Source of the DNA: Armatimonadota bacterium
GTDB lineage: Bacteria; Armatimonadota; Armatimonadia; Armatimonadales; Capsulimonadaceae
Length of the DNA stretch: 32,449 bases
Reading direction: 5' to 3'
Assembly: GCA_025354405.1 (NCBI GenBank)
Contig: JANXMY010000002.1
Location: 1 to 32,449, forward strand
A program made the position numbers and the translations under genes. Positions within the stretch are counted from its first letter, which is position 1. Each line of letters opens with the position of its first letter. The notes beneath the pieces are model-generated. The model worked only from the letters and a program-made list of their open reading frames with translations. It had not been told where the DNA came from and searched no databases. Shown here in pieces: positions 24,444 through 31,796 of the stretch.

Positions 24444-25777
24444 TTCGCCATCGCCTCCTCGAAAATTGCGGCCAGATGATCCACTGTGAACTGGGTCGCC
24501 CCTTGGCTGCCCTCGAACACGGAGTAGGCGGCTTTGCCCATCGCCGACCGAGCGTCGGCATCCAGCAAAAGTGTGACGAAGGCCGCCGTGAGCTGGGCCG
24601 TTTGGGCTTCTCGGTCGGTCTCGTCGGCGGAGATCTGGGCGATCCCGCCGCGCTCGATGAAATCGTCGATGATCTGCGGGAAGTTCTTCATCGACGGGCC
24701 GATGACGATGGGTTTGGCGTAGACCGCCGGTTCCATGATGGACTGGCCGCCGTGAGGAATCAATGTGCCGCCGACAAACACGACCGTGGCGAACTGATAA
24801 GCGGTCGCCAGCTCGCCCAGGGTGTCCAGCACCAGGACACCGGCGTCGGGAGTACCCGGAGAGGGATCGGAGCGGCGTTTGACACGCCAGCCGGCCCTCT
24901 CTGCCAGCAAGGCGACGGGAGCAAAGCGCTCCGGGTGACGCGGCACCAGCAGCAGGCGTGTCGCTTCGAGGCCAGGAGTCTGCCGGACACGCTTGAGGAC
25001 GTCCAGCAGCACCGCCTCTTCGCTCTCATGCGTGCTGCCCGCGACGATCAGTGGGGCGTCGGTGGCAGTTAGGGCCAGCGAGTGGTCCATCGCAGACGCC
25101 TGGACTTCGGACACCTCTTTTTCGACCAGATTGCGATCGTATTTGATATTGCCGCTAATCTTGATTTTGGCGGGGCTCGCCCCCATTTGCTGGATACGTT
25201 CGGCGTCTTCGCGAGACTTCATGAGCAGTAAGTTGTAATTCTGGAATACCGGTCCGAGCAGCGGCCGCACCCAGCGGTAGTACTGGAACGACTGAGCAGA
25301 GATGCGTCCGTTGACCATCACCACGGCCGCGCCTCGTTTCTTCGTTTCGTGCAGGACATTCGGCCAGATCTCGGTGTCGATCGTAATCAGCATCTGCGGC
25401 TGGATATGGTCCAGCACTTTGTTGGCGATCGAGGCCAAATCAATGGGGAAGTAAAACGAGTTGCCAGCGCCGTATTTGGCGAACCGTTCCTGGGCGATGG
25501 CCTGCCCGGTTTTGGTGATCGTCGAGAAGACGAGCCGGGCCTCGGGGAACCGCTCTGCGAGAGCGTGGGCCAGCGGCTGAACGCTGAGTGTCTCGCCCAC
25601 CGAGCAGGAGTGTATCCAGATCGTCGGGCGGCCGTCTGCTTTCAGGCTGTCCGGCAGGTTCCCCATCCGCTGCTTCAGAGCAGGCAGGTACTTCTGGTGC
25701 CGCTTAGCACGGTAGAGAAAATAGGGGGTCATGAAGAGGACCCAGGAGCCGAATAGTAGGCTGTAGAGGAAGTACAT
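24440..25777 (-). CDS. waaA: 3-deoxy-D-manno-octulosonic acid (KDO) transferase
   Basis: A 445-residue GT30 enzyme that moves KDO from CMP-KDO to lipid A on the inner face of the membrane. It starts with a membrane anchor (MYFLYSLLFGSWVLFMTPYF). Motifs: IWIHSCSVGE with the catalytic Glu, FSTITKTGQAIA, ITIDTEIWPNVL, VNGRISAQSF, SGNIKYD in the linker, and in the C-terminal domain VAGSTHESEE, LVPRHPERF, VFVGGTLIPHGGQS and EPAVYAKPIVIGPSMKNF for CMP-KDO binding. It begins 2 nt after the kdsB stop and overlaps the next gene by four bases, so it lies in an LPS operon. The gene proves an LPS-type outer membrane. Confidence 0.95.
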   Translation of the reverse strand: MYFLYSLLFGSWVLFMTPYFLYRAKRHQKYLPALKQRMGNLPDSLKADGRPTIWIHSCSVGETLSVQPLAHALAERFPEARLVFSTITKTGQAIAQERFAKYGAGNSFYFPIDLASIANKVLDHIQPQMLITIDTEIWPNVLHETKKRGAAVVMVNGRISAQSFQYYRWVRPLLGPVFQNYNLLLMKSREDAERIQQMGASPAKIKISGNIKYDRNLVEKEVSEVQASAMDHSLALTATDAPLIVAGSTHESEEAVLLDVLKRVRQTPGLEATRLLLVPRHPERFAPVALLAERAGWRVKRRSDPSPGTPDAGVLVLDTLGELATAYQFATVVFVGGTLIPHGGQSIMEPAVYAKPIVIGPSMKNFPQIIDDFIERGGIAQISADETDREAQTAQLTAAFVTLLLDADARSAMGKAAYSVFEGSQGATQFTVDHLAAIFEEAMAK

Positions 25778-25779
25778 AA

Positions 25780-26520
25780 TTAGGGCCGGAATGTCTCGAA
25801 CATTGCAATCACCGTCTGCAAATCCTCTTCCGTATCTACACCGACCGTGTCATGGGGCGTTTCGGCGACGAAGATAGGGATGTCGTTTTGCAGGAAGCGC
25901 AATTGGTCAAGGCTCTCCGATAGCTCCAGGGACGATTGCGGCAGGCGATGATACAGGTCCAAAGCCTCGCGCGTGTAGGCGTACAGGCCAATGTGCTTGA
26001 AATGCTGCACATCTCCCGTACCGGCCCGGTCGTAGGGGAGAGGATAGCGCGAGAAGTAAAGTGCACTGCCGCTGCCTGCCGTCACCACTTTGACATTGTT
26101 CGGGTCGGCGGCCTGGGCGGCGGTGATCGCCACTTTCAGGGTCGTCACCCGGGCTCCGCTGCCGTCGCTGAAAGGTCTAAGCATCAGCTCCAGGTGGTCG
26201 GGACGCAGGGTCGGCTCATCGCCCTGAATATTGACATAAATGTCGGCATCGGTGCTTAGGAGCACTTCGTGAACCCGGTCCGTACCCGAAGGATGCTCGC
26301 GGGTCAGGAATACGGGAATTCCGGCGGCCGCACAGGATGCTTGGATCTCCGGGCTGTCTGTCGCGACGACCAGGTCGGTGAGCAGCGGGGAGCGTTTCGC
26401 ATTGAGGTAGACCCAGTGGATCATCGGCCTCCCCGCGATCTCCCGCAGGGCTTTTCCCGGCAGGCGAGTGGAGTTGAAGCGGGCGGGGATGACGCCTAAA
26501 ATTTTGGGCTGGGTTGACAT
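25780..26520 (-). CDS. kdsB: CMP-KDO synthetase
   Basis: A 246-residue cytidylyltransferase that activates KDO with CTP in the cytoplasm. Motifs: ILGVIPARFNSTRLPGKAL, the MIHWVYLNAKRS block, VVATDSPEIQ, FLTREHPSGTDRVHEVL, YVNIQGDEPTLRPD, FKHIGLYAYTREAL and DTVGVDTEEDLQ near the end. Length is normal. There is no clear ribosome binding site, and the 26 nt upstream end at a 204-bp inverted-repeat element, so its native leader may have been replaced. waaA follows after two bases. Confidence 0.95.
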   Translation of the reverse strand: MSTQPKILGVIPARFNSTRLPGKALREIAGRPMIHWVYLNAKRSPLLTDLVVATDSPEIQASCAAAGIPVFLTREHPSGTDRVHEVLLSTDADIYVNIQGDEPTLRPDHLELMLRPFSDGSGARVTTLKVAITAAQAADPNNVKVVTAGSGSALYFSRYPLPYDRAGTGDVQHFKHIGLYAYTREALDLYHRLPQSSLELSESLDQLRFLQNDIPIFVAETPHDTVGVDTEEDLQTVIAMFETFRP

Positions 26521-26546
26521 AATATTTGGTCAGGTAGACGATGCGG

Positions 26547-26750
26547 CGCAGGGCTTTAGGAACCCACCCCGCAGCAAGTTGCGCCCCTGCCCGAAACGGG
26601 AGGGTGGAGAGGCGGTAGACGGATTGCTTTCTGCTCTGATCGTAGGCTTTTGTCAAGATAAGCAAGACCCAATAATGATCCCCCTCCTCACCCTCCCGTT
26701 TCGGGCAGGGGCGCAATTTGCTGCGGGGTGGGTTCCTAAAGCCCTGCGTC
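26547..26750. mobile_element. 204-bp MITE-like inverted-repeat element
   Basis: Arms 26547-26607 and 26689-26750 are about 60 bp each and near-perfect reverse complements; the outer end is CGCAGGGCTTTAGGAACCCA and the inner end contains CCCGAAACGGGAGGGTG. The 80-bp centre is unique and carries no frame. It lies between the hypothetical gene at 26764 and kdsB inside the minus-strand cluster. An RNA hairpin of this size in the message could stabilise or attenuate kdsB-waaA expression. Confidence 0.85.
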
Positions 26751-26763
26751 TCAATTCGTGCCC

Positions 26764-27606
26764 CTACAAGGCAGTGCTTATCGGCTCTCCCTCGGGTATC
26801 TCTGCCAAATCCACCGGGCGCAGATGGACCAATTGGATGCGCCAGTGGGTTCCAAATCGCTCTTTGATTGCGGCATCATCGTCAATACGCCGTTTCTTCC
26901 CGCCCTGTACCCAATACGTCTCCGGCTGAGGCCAGGAGTAAACCAGCTTGCCTTCCGCCGCTTCGGCCAGGGTCAGTGGGGAGCCTTCGGGCACGATGCT
27001 CAGATCGCCGACAGATGGCAGGGACTGAATCAGTCGCTGCCAGCCGTCCCCGAAGCGCAGGCGACCGGCCATTGGTGAGGTCAATTCGCGCCGGATCCCA
27101 CCTTCGACATACCAGACCCGGCCATCGTCTTCCGAAGGCAGGCGGATCAGGCGGCCTTCCAGCTGGGCCGGGGAAGCGGTCGCCGTGCGGCGCACCGGGG
27201 CAGCGGTCCCGCGGGCACTTTCGGTGGGAACGGAAGTGGAGACGATCTCCACCTGACCGACTTCCGTGAGGAAAGACGGCGGGGCATAGACCGCGACCAG
27301 CTCGGCCTCAAACTGGCCCGCTTCGTCAATTGGAAATAGCCCGCCCCCACCGCCTTTGACGGTGTAAGCATAACGCACGTTCTGGCCGTCCGCCGCTGGA
27401 ATGATCTCACGCGACTCCAGCTGCTTCTCGACAGCGACCCGCTCCAAAACTCGCCACAGAACTAAGCCCGGCTCCGGCGCAGGCAGCTCCCCCGAAGCGG
27501 TCTGGGAAGGCCCGCGCCCGCCGAGCAGGCCGCCCCGCCCGCCTGTGAGGACGATCTGCGCCGAGACGAATACTGCCTGCGGGTGCGAGGGCGTTGTGGT
27601 TTCCAA
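26764..27606 (-). CDS. Hypothetical protein with Trp/Gly beta-repeats
   Basis: A 280-residue protein with no signal peptide. Its N-terminal half (VFVSAQIVLTGGRGG, YAYTVKGGGGGLFPIDEAGQ, FEAELVAVYAPPSFL) is Gly-rich beta. Its C-terminal half has two copies of a repeat: VWYVEGGIRRELTSP followed by a DLSIVPEGSPL-type end, and YWVQGGKKRRIDDD followed by DLAEIPEGEPI. The pattern (aromatic, GG, basic, about 30 residues, then dl-ipeG-pl) occurs in bacterial surface and processing proteins, but no function is known to me. It starts 6 nt after the acyl-CoA dehydrogenase-like stop. Its TAG stop lies in TTGTAGGGGC, resembling the MITE-like ends seen elsewhere. Confidence 0.65.
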   Translation of the reverse strand: METTTPSHPQAVFVSAQIVLTGGRGGLLGGRGPSQTASGELPAPEPGLVLWRVLERVAVEKQLESREIIPAADGQNVRYAYTVKGGGGGLFPIDEAGQFEAELVAVYAPPSFLTEVGQVEIVSTSVPTESARGTAAPVRRTATASPAQLEGRLIRLPSEDDGRVWYVEGGIRRELTSPMAGRLRFGDGWQRLIQSLPSVGDLSIVPEGSPLTLAEAAEGKLVYSWPQPETYWVQGGKKRRIDDDAAIKERFGTHWRIQLVHLRPVDLAEIPEGEPISTAL

Positions 27607-27611
27607 AGCGA

Positions 27612-28778
27612 TTACACTTTGTACAGATGCGATGACCGGTCCGTCTGCCGCAGCGACTCGCCGATACTGCCCAGAATTTGACCGTTGATCGGGGCGGCGA
27701 TGACAATTCCGAGGGCGTCTCGGTGCAGACGCTCCAGGCCGTTCTCCCGCAGGTAGCCGGACTTCCCGGCGATTGCGATGGCATCCGTGGTCATCTGCAG
27801 CGCACTTTCCGAGAGGAACAGCTTCGCCGACATGGTCGCAGCTTCGATGGGCGGGCGGGACTCTGCCGGGAGCGAGGCCATCGCTGCCAGGGCGTAGGCA
27901 TGGGTGCGCATGACGCTCAGGCTGGAGGCAAGCTGGGAGACGCGGACGCGGACGCTTTCGTACTTTTCGAACGAATTATTAGCCTTCACAATATCCAGCA
28001 GCCGCCCGAATGTGCCTAAAGCGATCCCCGTGGCAACGATCCCCGAATGCAGACCCGACTGCATATCCAGATTGATGATCGGGCCGATCTGGCCCGGTTC
28101 GCCGACCCGGTCGGAGTCGGGGACGAGGGCGTTGTCCAGGGACAAGGCCCCGCTGTGCGTCCCCTGCAGGCCCATCGAGTCCATCGGCGCACCGATCCGC
28201 AGGGCGGGGTTATCGTCGGCAACCAGAAAGAAGCCCTTGCCTTCGGTCGTGTCGGTCATCACCATGTAAACTCCGGCGTGGCCCGCGCCGGTACAAAATG
28301 CTTTCTGGCCGCTAAGGTGCCAGACACCGTTTTCCCGGTAAGCCTTGGTGTTGAGGACGCTCTTATCCGCGCCGACGCCGCTTTCCGACCAGGCGGAGGC
28401 TCCCAAAGTTTCGCAGGAGATACGGGGAAGATACTTACGCTTTTGCTCCTCGGTGCCCGCGCCCGCCAGGCGGTTGCAGGTCAGCGTGTGCAGCAGGAGC
28501 ACAAAGGCCGTCGCCGGAGCGACTCGGGCGATCTGCTCGATGGCGTAGGTGACGTTGAGCGTGTCCAGCCCCAGCCCGCCGTACTCCGGCGGCGTCTTCA
28601 TGCCTAGCAGGCCGCAGTCCGCCAGAGCGCGGATATTGGCCTCCGGAAATTCGCCTTCGCGGGAGCGGATTTCGTCGGTGTGTTCGATCAGCTGATCGGA
28701 GACGAGAGAGCGTACACTCTCGCCGATTTTGATTCCGGGGTAAAGCTCGCGCGGGTCCTGATCCCAGGTAAGAACCAT
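27612..28778 (-). CDS. Acyl-CoA dehydrogenase-fold flavoprotein lacking the usual catalytic Glu
   Basis: A 388-residue protein with the full acyl-CoA dehydrogenase fold: an N-terminal helical domain with MKTPPEYGGLGLDTLN, the flavin loop ASAWSESGVGADKS, the WHLSGQKAFCTGAGHAGVY barrel and the C-terminal helices GKSGYLRENGLERLHRDALG. In typical enzymes the base is the Glu of a YEGT motif after the last block; here that place reads INGQ. The alternative site used by isovaleryl-CoA dehydrogenases (LDLER) reads LDMQS, also without Glu. It may be an oxygenase-like or otherwise altered member. The ATG has AAAGGAA upstream and a good promoter (28807-28836). It is the first gene of the minus-strand cluster. 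Confidence 0.88.
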   Translation of the reverse strand: MVLTWDQDPRELYPGIKIGESVRSLVSDQLIEHTDEIRSREGEFPEANIRALADCGLLGMKTPPEYGGLGLDTLNVTYAIEQIARVAPATAFVLLLHTLTCNRLAGAGTEEQKRKYLPRISCETLGASAWSESGVGADKSVLNTKAYRENGVWHLSGQKAFCTGAGHAGVYMVMTDTTEGKGFFLVADDNPALRIGAPMDSMGLQGTHSGALSLDNALVPDSDRVGEPGQIGPIINLDMQSGLHSGIVATGIALGTFGRLLDIVKANNSFEKYESVRVRVSQLASSLSVMRTHAYALAAMASLPAESRPPIEAATMSAKLFLSESALQMTTDAIAIAGKSGYLRENGLERLHRDALGIVIAAPINGQILGSIGESLRQTDRSSHLYKV

Positions 28779-28806
28779 GATGGATTGGTTCCTTTCTACA
28801 GGGTTG

Positions 28807-28836
28807 AGTATAGCCCATCGAGAGGAGCGGTGTCAA
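28807..28836 (-). promoter_or_regulatory. Promoter of the acyl-CoA dehydrogenase-like cluster
   Basis: On the minus strand TTGACA (28831-28836), 18 bases, TATACT (28807-28812), about 28 nt before the start codon at 28778. A diverged copy of this region occurs at 30034-30095. Confidence 0.7.
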
Positions 28837-28917
28837 CGCGCGGCCTGCGGGACTTGCCGCCCGTCTATCGTCAAATCTGCAGTTCTGCGGTACACTGAGT
28901 GTAGAAGACACAAACAC

Positions 28918-29856
28918 ATGAAAATACTTTTTTGCGTCCGGCTTGATGCGCTGCCCCGGCTCTTTGCCTTTTCACTTCTCTGCACGAACATCCTCTGCAA
29001 TGCAGGAACTGCTTTCGGTCAGGCCCTTCCTAGTCAGGCCCTTACGCTGCGGCCGCTCGTGCCCCGCCTGCATACCCGGCTGCCTCAGAACTCCATTCGC
29101 GTTCAGCTTTCTCCAAATCTTTTGCCGGCGGCCGCCGCACTGGCACTGGTGGAGACGGAACGGGATGAATACTGGCTGAATGCCAGGCGCGAAGTCTACA
29201 AAAGCACGCTGGAACTGGTTGCCCAGCGACAGGTGGAACTGGACCGTGGTCTGCTGGGCGACCGAATTCTGCGTGGGAACCCCAATCGGCGGGAAATTGC
29301 GCTGACGATTGATGATGGCCCGCACCCGGTATACACTCCGGCACTGCTGCAAATCCTGGCGCAAAACGGAATCAAGGCGACATTTTTTGTGGTTGGAGAG
29401 CAAGCCGAACGCTACCCGGAACTGGTTCGCGCGGAGTCTGACGCCGGGCATGCTATTGGCAACCACACCTACGATCATGTCAGCTTGATTAAAATCCCAG
29501 AGCAATATATTGACACGGAGATTGAGGCCTGCGGGGAAGTAATCAAGCGCATTACCGGCAAATCGCCGCATCTGTTTCGTCCGCCGGGGGGGGAATATAA
29601 CCGAAGCGTCGCTGAGGCCACCGAAGCGCTTGGCTACAAGCTGGTCTTATACAGCGATGATCCCGGAGATTATGCCGAACCTGGAACGCAGGTCATTGAG
29701 AAGCGCACTCTGGATACGATCAGCAATGGCGGCATTATTCTTCTGCATGATGGCAGCGCTCAGACTCTGACCATTCTCCCGCAGCTGATTCAGCGTCTGA
29801 AGGCTCGAGGATTTCAATTTGTGAGCGTAGACCAACTCCTAAAAACCGAACGATAG
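28918..29856 (+). CDS. Secreted polysaccharide deacetylase (NodB/CE4)
   Basis: A 312-residue protein with a signal peptide after MKILFCVRLDALPRL, cleaved near TAFGQA. Residues about 60-115 are a helical linker. The NodB domain has all five motifs: ALTIDDGPHP (Asp pair), NHTYDHVS (two metal His), RPPGGEYNRSV, the YSDDPGDY motif and IILLHDG. It would remove acetyl groups from peptidoglycan, chitin oligomers or another N-acetyl glycan outside the membrane; acetylated xylan is a further possibility given the neighbouring xylanases, but those lie 23 kb away. ATG at 28918 is preferred over upstream in-frame ATGs because only it gives a signal peptide. Confidence 0.9.
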   Translation: MKILFCVRLDALPRLFAFSLLCTNILCNAGTAFGQALPSQALTLRPLVPRLHTRLPQNSIRVQLSPNLLPAAAALALVETERDEYWLNARREVYKSTLELVAQRQVELDRGLLGDRILRGNPNRREIALTIDDGPHPVYTPALLQILAQNGIKATFFVVGEQAERYPELVRAESDAGHAIGNHTYDHVSLIKIPEQYIDTEIEACGEVIKRITGKSPHLFRPPGGEYNRSVAEATEALGYKLVLYSDDPGDYAEPGTQVIEKRTLDTISNGGIILLHDGSAQTLTILPQLIQRLKARGFQFVSVDQLLKTER

Positions 29857-29978
29857 AATCCATCTTATATCCCTTTCAGCAGCCACTTGACCTCCATAGT
29901 TGTTTTTGCTGCCCTCGATTTCAATCGCCGCACCACTGTACGGTCGGAAGTCAGTGACGAAGTCGTTATCCAGGTTCC

Positions 29979-30095
29979 CAGCAGGCCGCAGTCCGCCAGA
30001 GCGCAGATCTTGGCCTCCGGAAACTCGCCAGTATAATGGCCCCTTTCTACTGGATTTAGTAGAGCCTGTCGGCACTGGCGGTCTCATCGCGCGGC
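29979..30095 (-). pseudogene. Duplicated scrap of the acyl-CoA dehydrogenase gene and its promoter
   Basis: Positions 29979-30029 match 28606-28656 within the dehydrogenase gene at more than 45 of 51 bases (codons for EFPEANIRALADCGLLG). Directly beyond, 30034-30095 resembles the dehydrogenase promoter region 28786-28845 at roughly 70%. The about 30 codons between promoter and scrap are deleted. It is a local partial duplication that has since decayed. Confidence 0.75.
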
Positions 30096-30137
30096 ACACT
30101 GCATATAGCAGCCAAAACTGCCGACATAAGAAATACG

Positions 30138-31601
30138 ATGAAACTGCTCTGGCACGCAAAGACTGAATTTAGTAGACAAACTCACTCCACTCCGCGGGAT
30201 GTCCGCGTCTCGGCAGCCGGCTTTGGTTTCCTTTCAGCGCTGGTCATCTTCTTGATTACCTGCTTATGCGGAGCTGCGCTTTATGTCCGGGCGGTGCGTG
30301 CGTTGAAGGTGGAAGTGCGAGAAAACCTGATCCGTACGGCGCAAATTGCTGCGGCCTTGGTAGACGGGGATGAACATCAGGCCTTCTCCGACCCAAAACA
30401 AGAAAAGACGTCTGCGTATTTTCACGCCCTCAAACCATTGTCGCAGGTACAAAAAGCTAGTGACGACATAAAATACATCTACACCTGTGTGCTAAAACAG
30501 GGCAAAGTATATTTCGTGCTCGATCCCACCCCCGCCGGTACCTTCACGGCGGACGGCGTCGAGAATAAGTCTCATATTATGCAGCTTTATCCTGAAGCGG
30601 ATCGGGAAATCATCCTCGCACTACGGAGCGGGAAAGCTCAAGCGGATACGGAACCGACAAAGGATGCGTGGGGGATGCTGCTAAGCGGCTTTGCTCCGAT
30701 TCAGAATTCCCAGGGCCGTTGCGTGGGTATCGTGGGTGTCGACTTGACGGCAAATCGCTACGTCGCGCATCTTGCCGCCATGCGGCGTGCAGCTCAGGTG
30801 GGAGTGATCTCAGCAGCTATACTCTCATTTCTCACCGGGTGCATCGTCTTCGCCGGGCAGAAGCGCCTTCTGCAGACTGAGAAGGACCGACGGCATACTT
30901 CGATCGCGCTGCAGCATGCCTGCGAAGAGTTGGAAATGCGTGTCGAGGCGCGAACGGAGGAGCTGGCCGAGGCTAACTTCAGGCTCAATCAGGCTTACGA
31001 TGCGACCATCGAAGGCTGGTCCCGCGCTCTTGACCTACGTGACCATGAGACGGAGGGCCACAGCCGCCGTGTCACGGCGATGACTCTGCGGCTCGCCCGT
31101 GAAGTCGGCATTTCAGAGGAGGAATTGGTGCCTGTGCGCCGGGGGGCTTTGCTGCACGACATCGGCAAAATGGGTGTCCCGGACCGGGTTCTGCTTAAAC
31201 CTGGCCCGCTGACAGACGATGAATGGGTCGTCATGCGCCGCCATCCGACACTTGCCTGCGAGATGCTGGAGCCAATCACCTTTCTGCACGCCGCCCTCGA
31301 CATTCCGGGCGGTCACCACGAGAAATGGGACGGCACTGGTTACCCTGATGGTCTGGTGGGAAATGAAATCCCGCTGGCGGCCCGCCTGTTTGCGGTCGTG
31401 GATGTCTGGGATGCGCTTCGCAGCGACCGGCCTTACCGGAAAGCGTGGCCGGAGGAGCGCGTGCTGGATCATCTTTGCAGTCTGTCAGGCAGTCATTTCG
31501 ACCCGCAGATCGTGCGCGTTTTCATGACATTGGTGGCAAGTGAAATGTATGGCAGCACCAGCGGGATTGAAACCGTGACCGAATACGCGAAAGCCGCCTG
31601 A
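30138..31601 (+). CDS. Membrane sensor HD-GYP cyclic-di-GMP phosphodiesterase
   Basis: A 487-residue protein. Two membrane helices (about residues 32-55 and 215-240) bracket an extracytoplasmic sensor with a Cache/PAS-like look (DDIKYIYTCVLKQGKVYFVLDPT). A coiled coil (ALQHACEELEMRVEARTEEL) leads to the HD-GYP domain: ALDLRDHETEGHSRRV, LLHDIGKMGVPD with His340-Asp341, HHEKWDGTGYPDGL with Gly401-Tyr402-Pro403, and LFAVVDVWDALRSDRPYRK. All metal and GYP residues are present, so hydrolysis of cyclic di-GMP is likely. It ends 4 nt before a GTAGGGGC-type repeat end. The scrap of dehydrogenase promoter lies just upstream but points the other way. Confidence 0.9.
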   Translation: MKLLWHAKTEFSRQTHSTPRDVRVSAAGFGFLSALVIFLITCLCGAALYVRAVRALKVEVRENLIRTAQIAAALVDGDEHQAFSDPKQEKTSAYFHALKPLSQVQKASDDIKYIYTCVLKQGKVYFVLDPTPAGTFTADGVENKSHIMQLYPEADREIILALRSGKAQADTEPTKDAWGMLLSGFAPIQNSQGRCVGIVGVDLTANRYVAHLAAMRRAAQVGVISAAILSFLTGCIVFAGQKRLLQTEKDRRHTSIALQHACEELEMRVEARTEELAEANFRLNQAYDATIEGWSRALDLRDHETEGHSRRVTAMTLRLAREVGISEEELVPVRRGALLHDIGKMGVPDRVLLKPGPLTDDEWVVMRRHPTLACEMLEPITFLHAALDIPGGHHEKWDGTGYPDGLVGNEIPLAARLFAVVDVWDALRSDRPYRKAWPEERVLDHLCSLSGSHFDPQIVRVFMTLVASEMYGSTSGIETVTEYAKAA

Positions 31602-31604
31602 ATC

Positions 31605-31621
31605 GCTTGCCCCGCCCCTAC
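31605..31621. repeat. Lone copy of the MITE-like terminus
   Basis: GCTTGCCCCGCCCCTAC is the reverse complement of the left terminus at 23048-23064 except for two bases. It lies immediately after the HD-GYP stop, without a partner inverted repeat. Confidence 0.7.
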
Positions 31622-31637
31622 CGGGTATAATCCCCCC

Positions 31638-31796
31638 ATGCCCATCCCCATCCGCCTCATGCACTTCGGCGATGTCCATTTCTGCGTCGAAAACTATGGC
31701 CGGTCATCTTGTAATACTGTAGATGATGCTTCGTTAGAACTGCAAATATCCGACCGTCGCATCGGTCCGATGGTCTCATCAGGAAATCACACATGA
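31638..31796 (+). pseudogene. SbcD-like exonuclease N-terminal shard in a 52-codon frame
   Basis: The first 22 residues (MPIPIRLMHFGDVHFCVENY, then GR) match the start of SbcD/Mre11-type metallophosphoesterases, including the Asp and His of the first metal motif (GDVH for the usual ADVH). After residue 22 the frame runs into unrelated sequence and stops at a TGA that overlaps the next ATG by four bases. A TATAAT lies at 31626-31631. The shard looks like the 5' end of a gene whose remainder was replaced. Confidence 0.6.
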
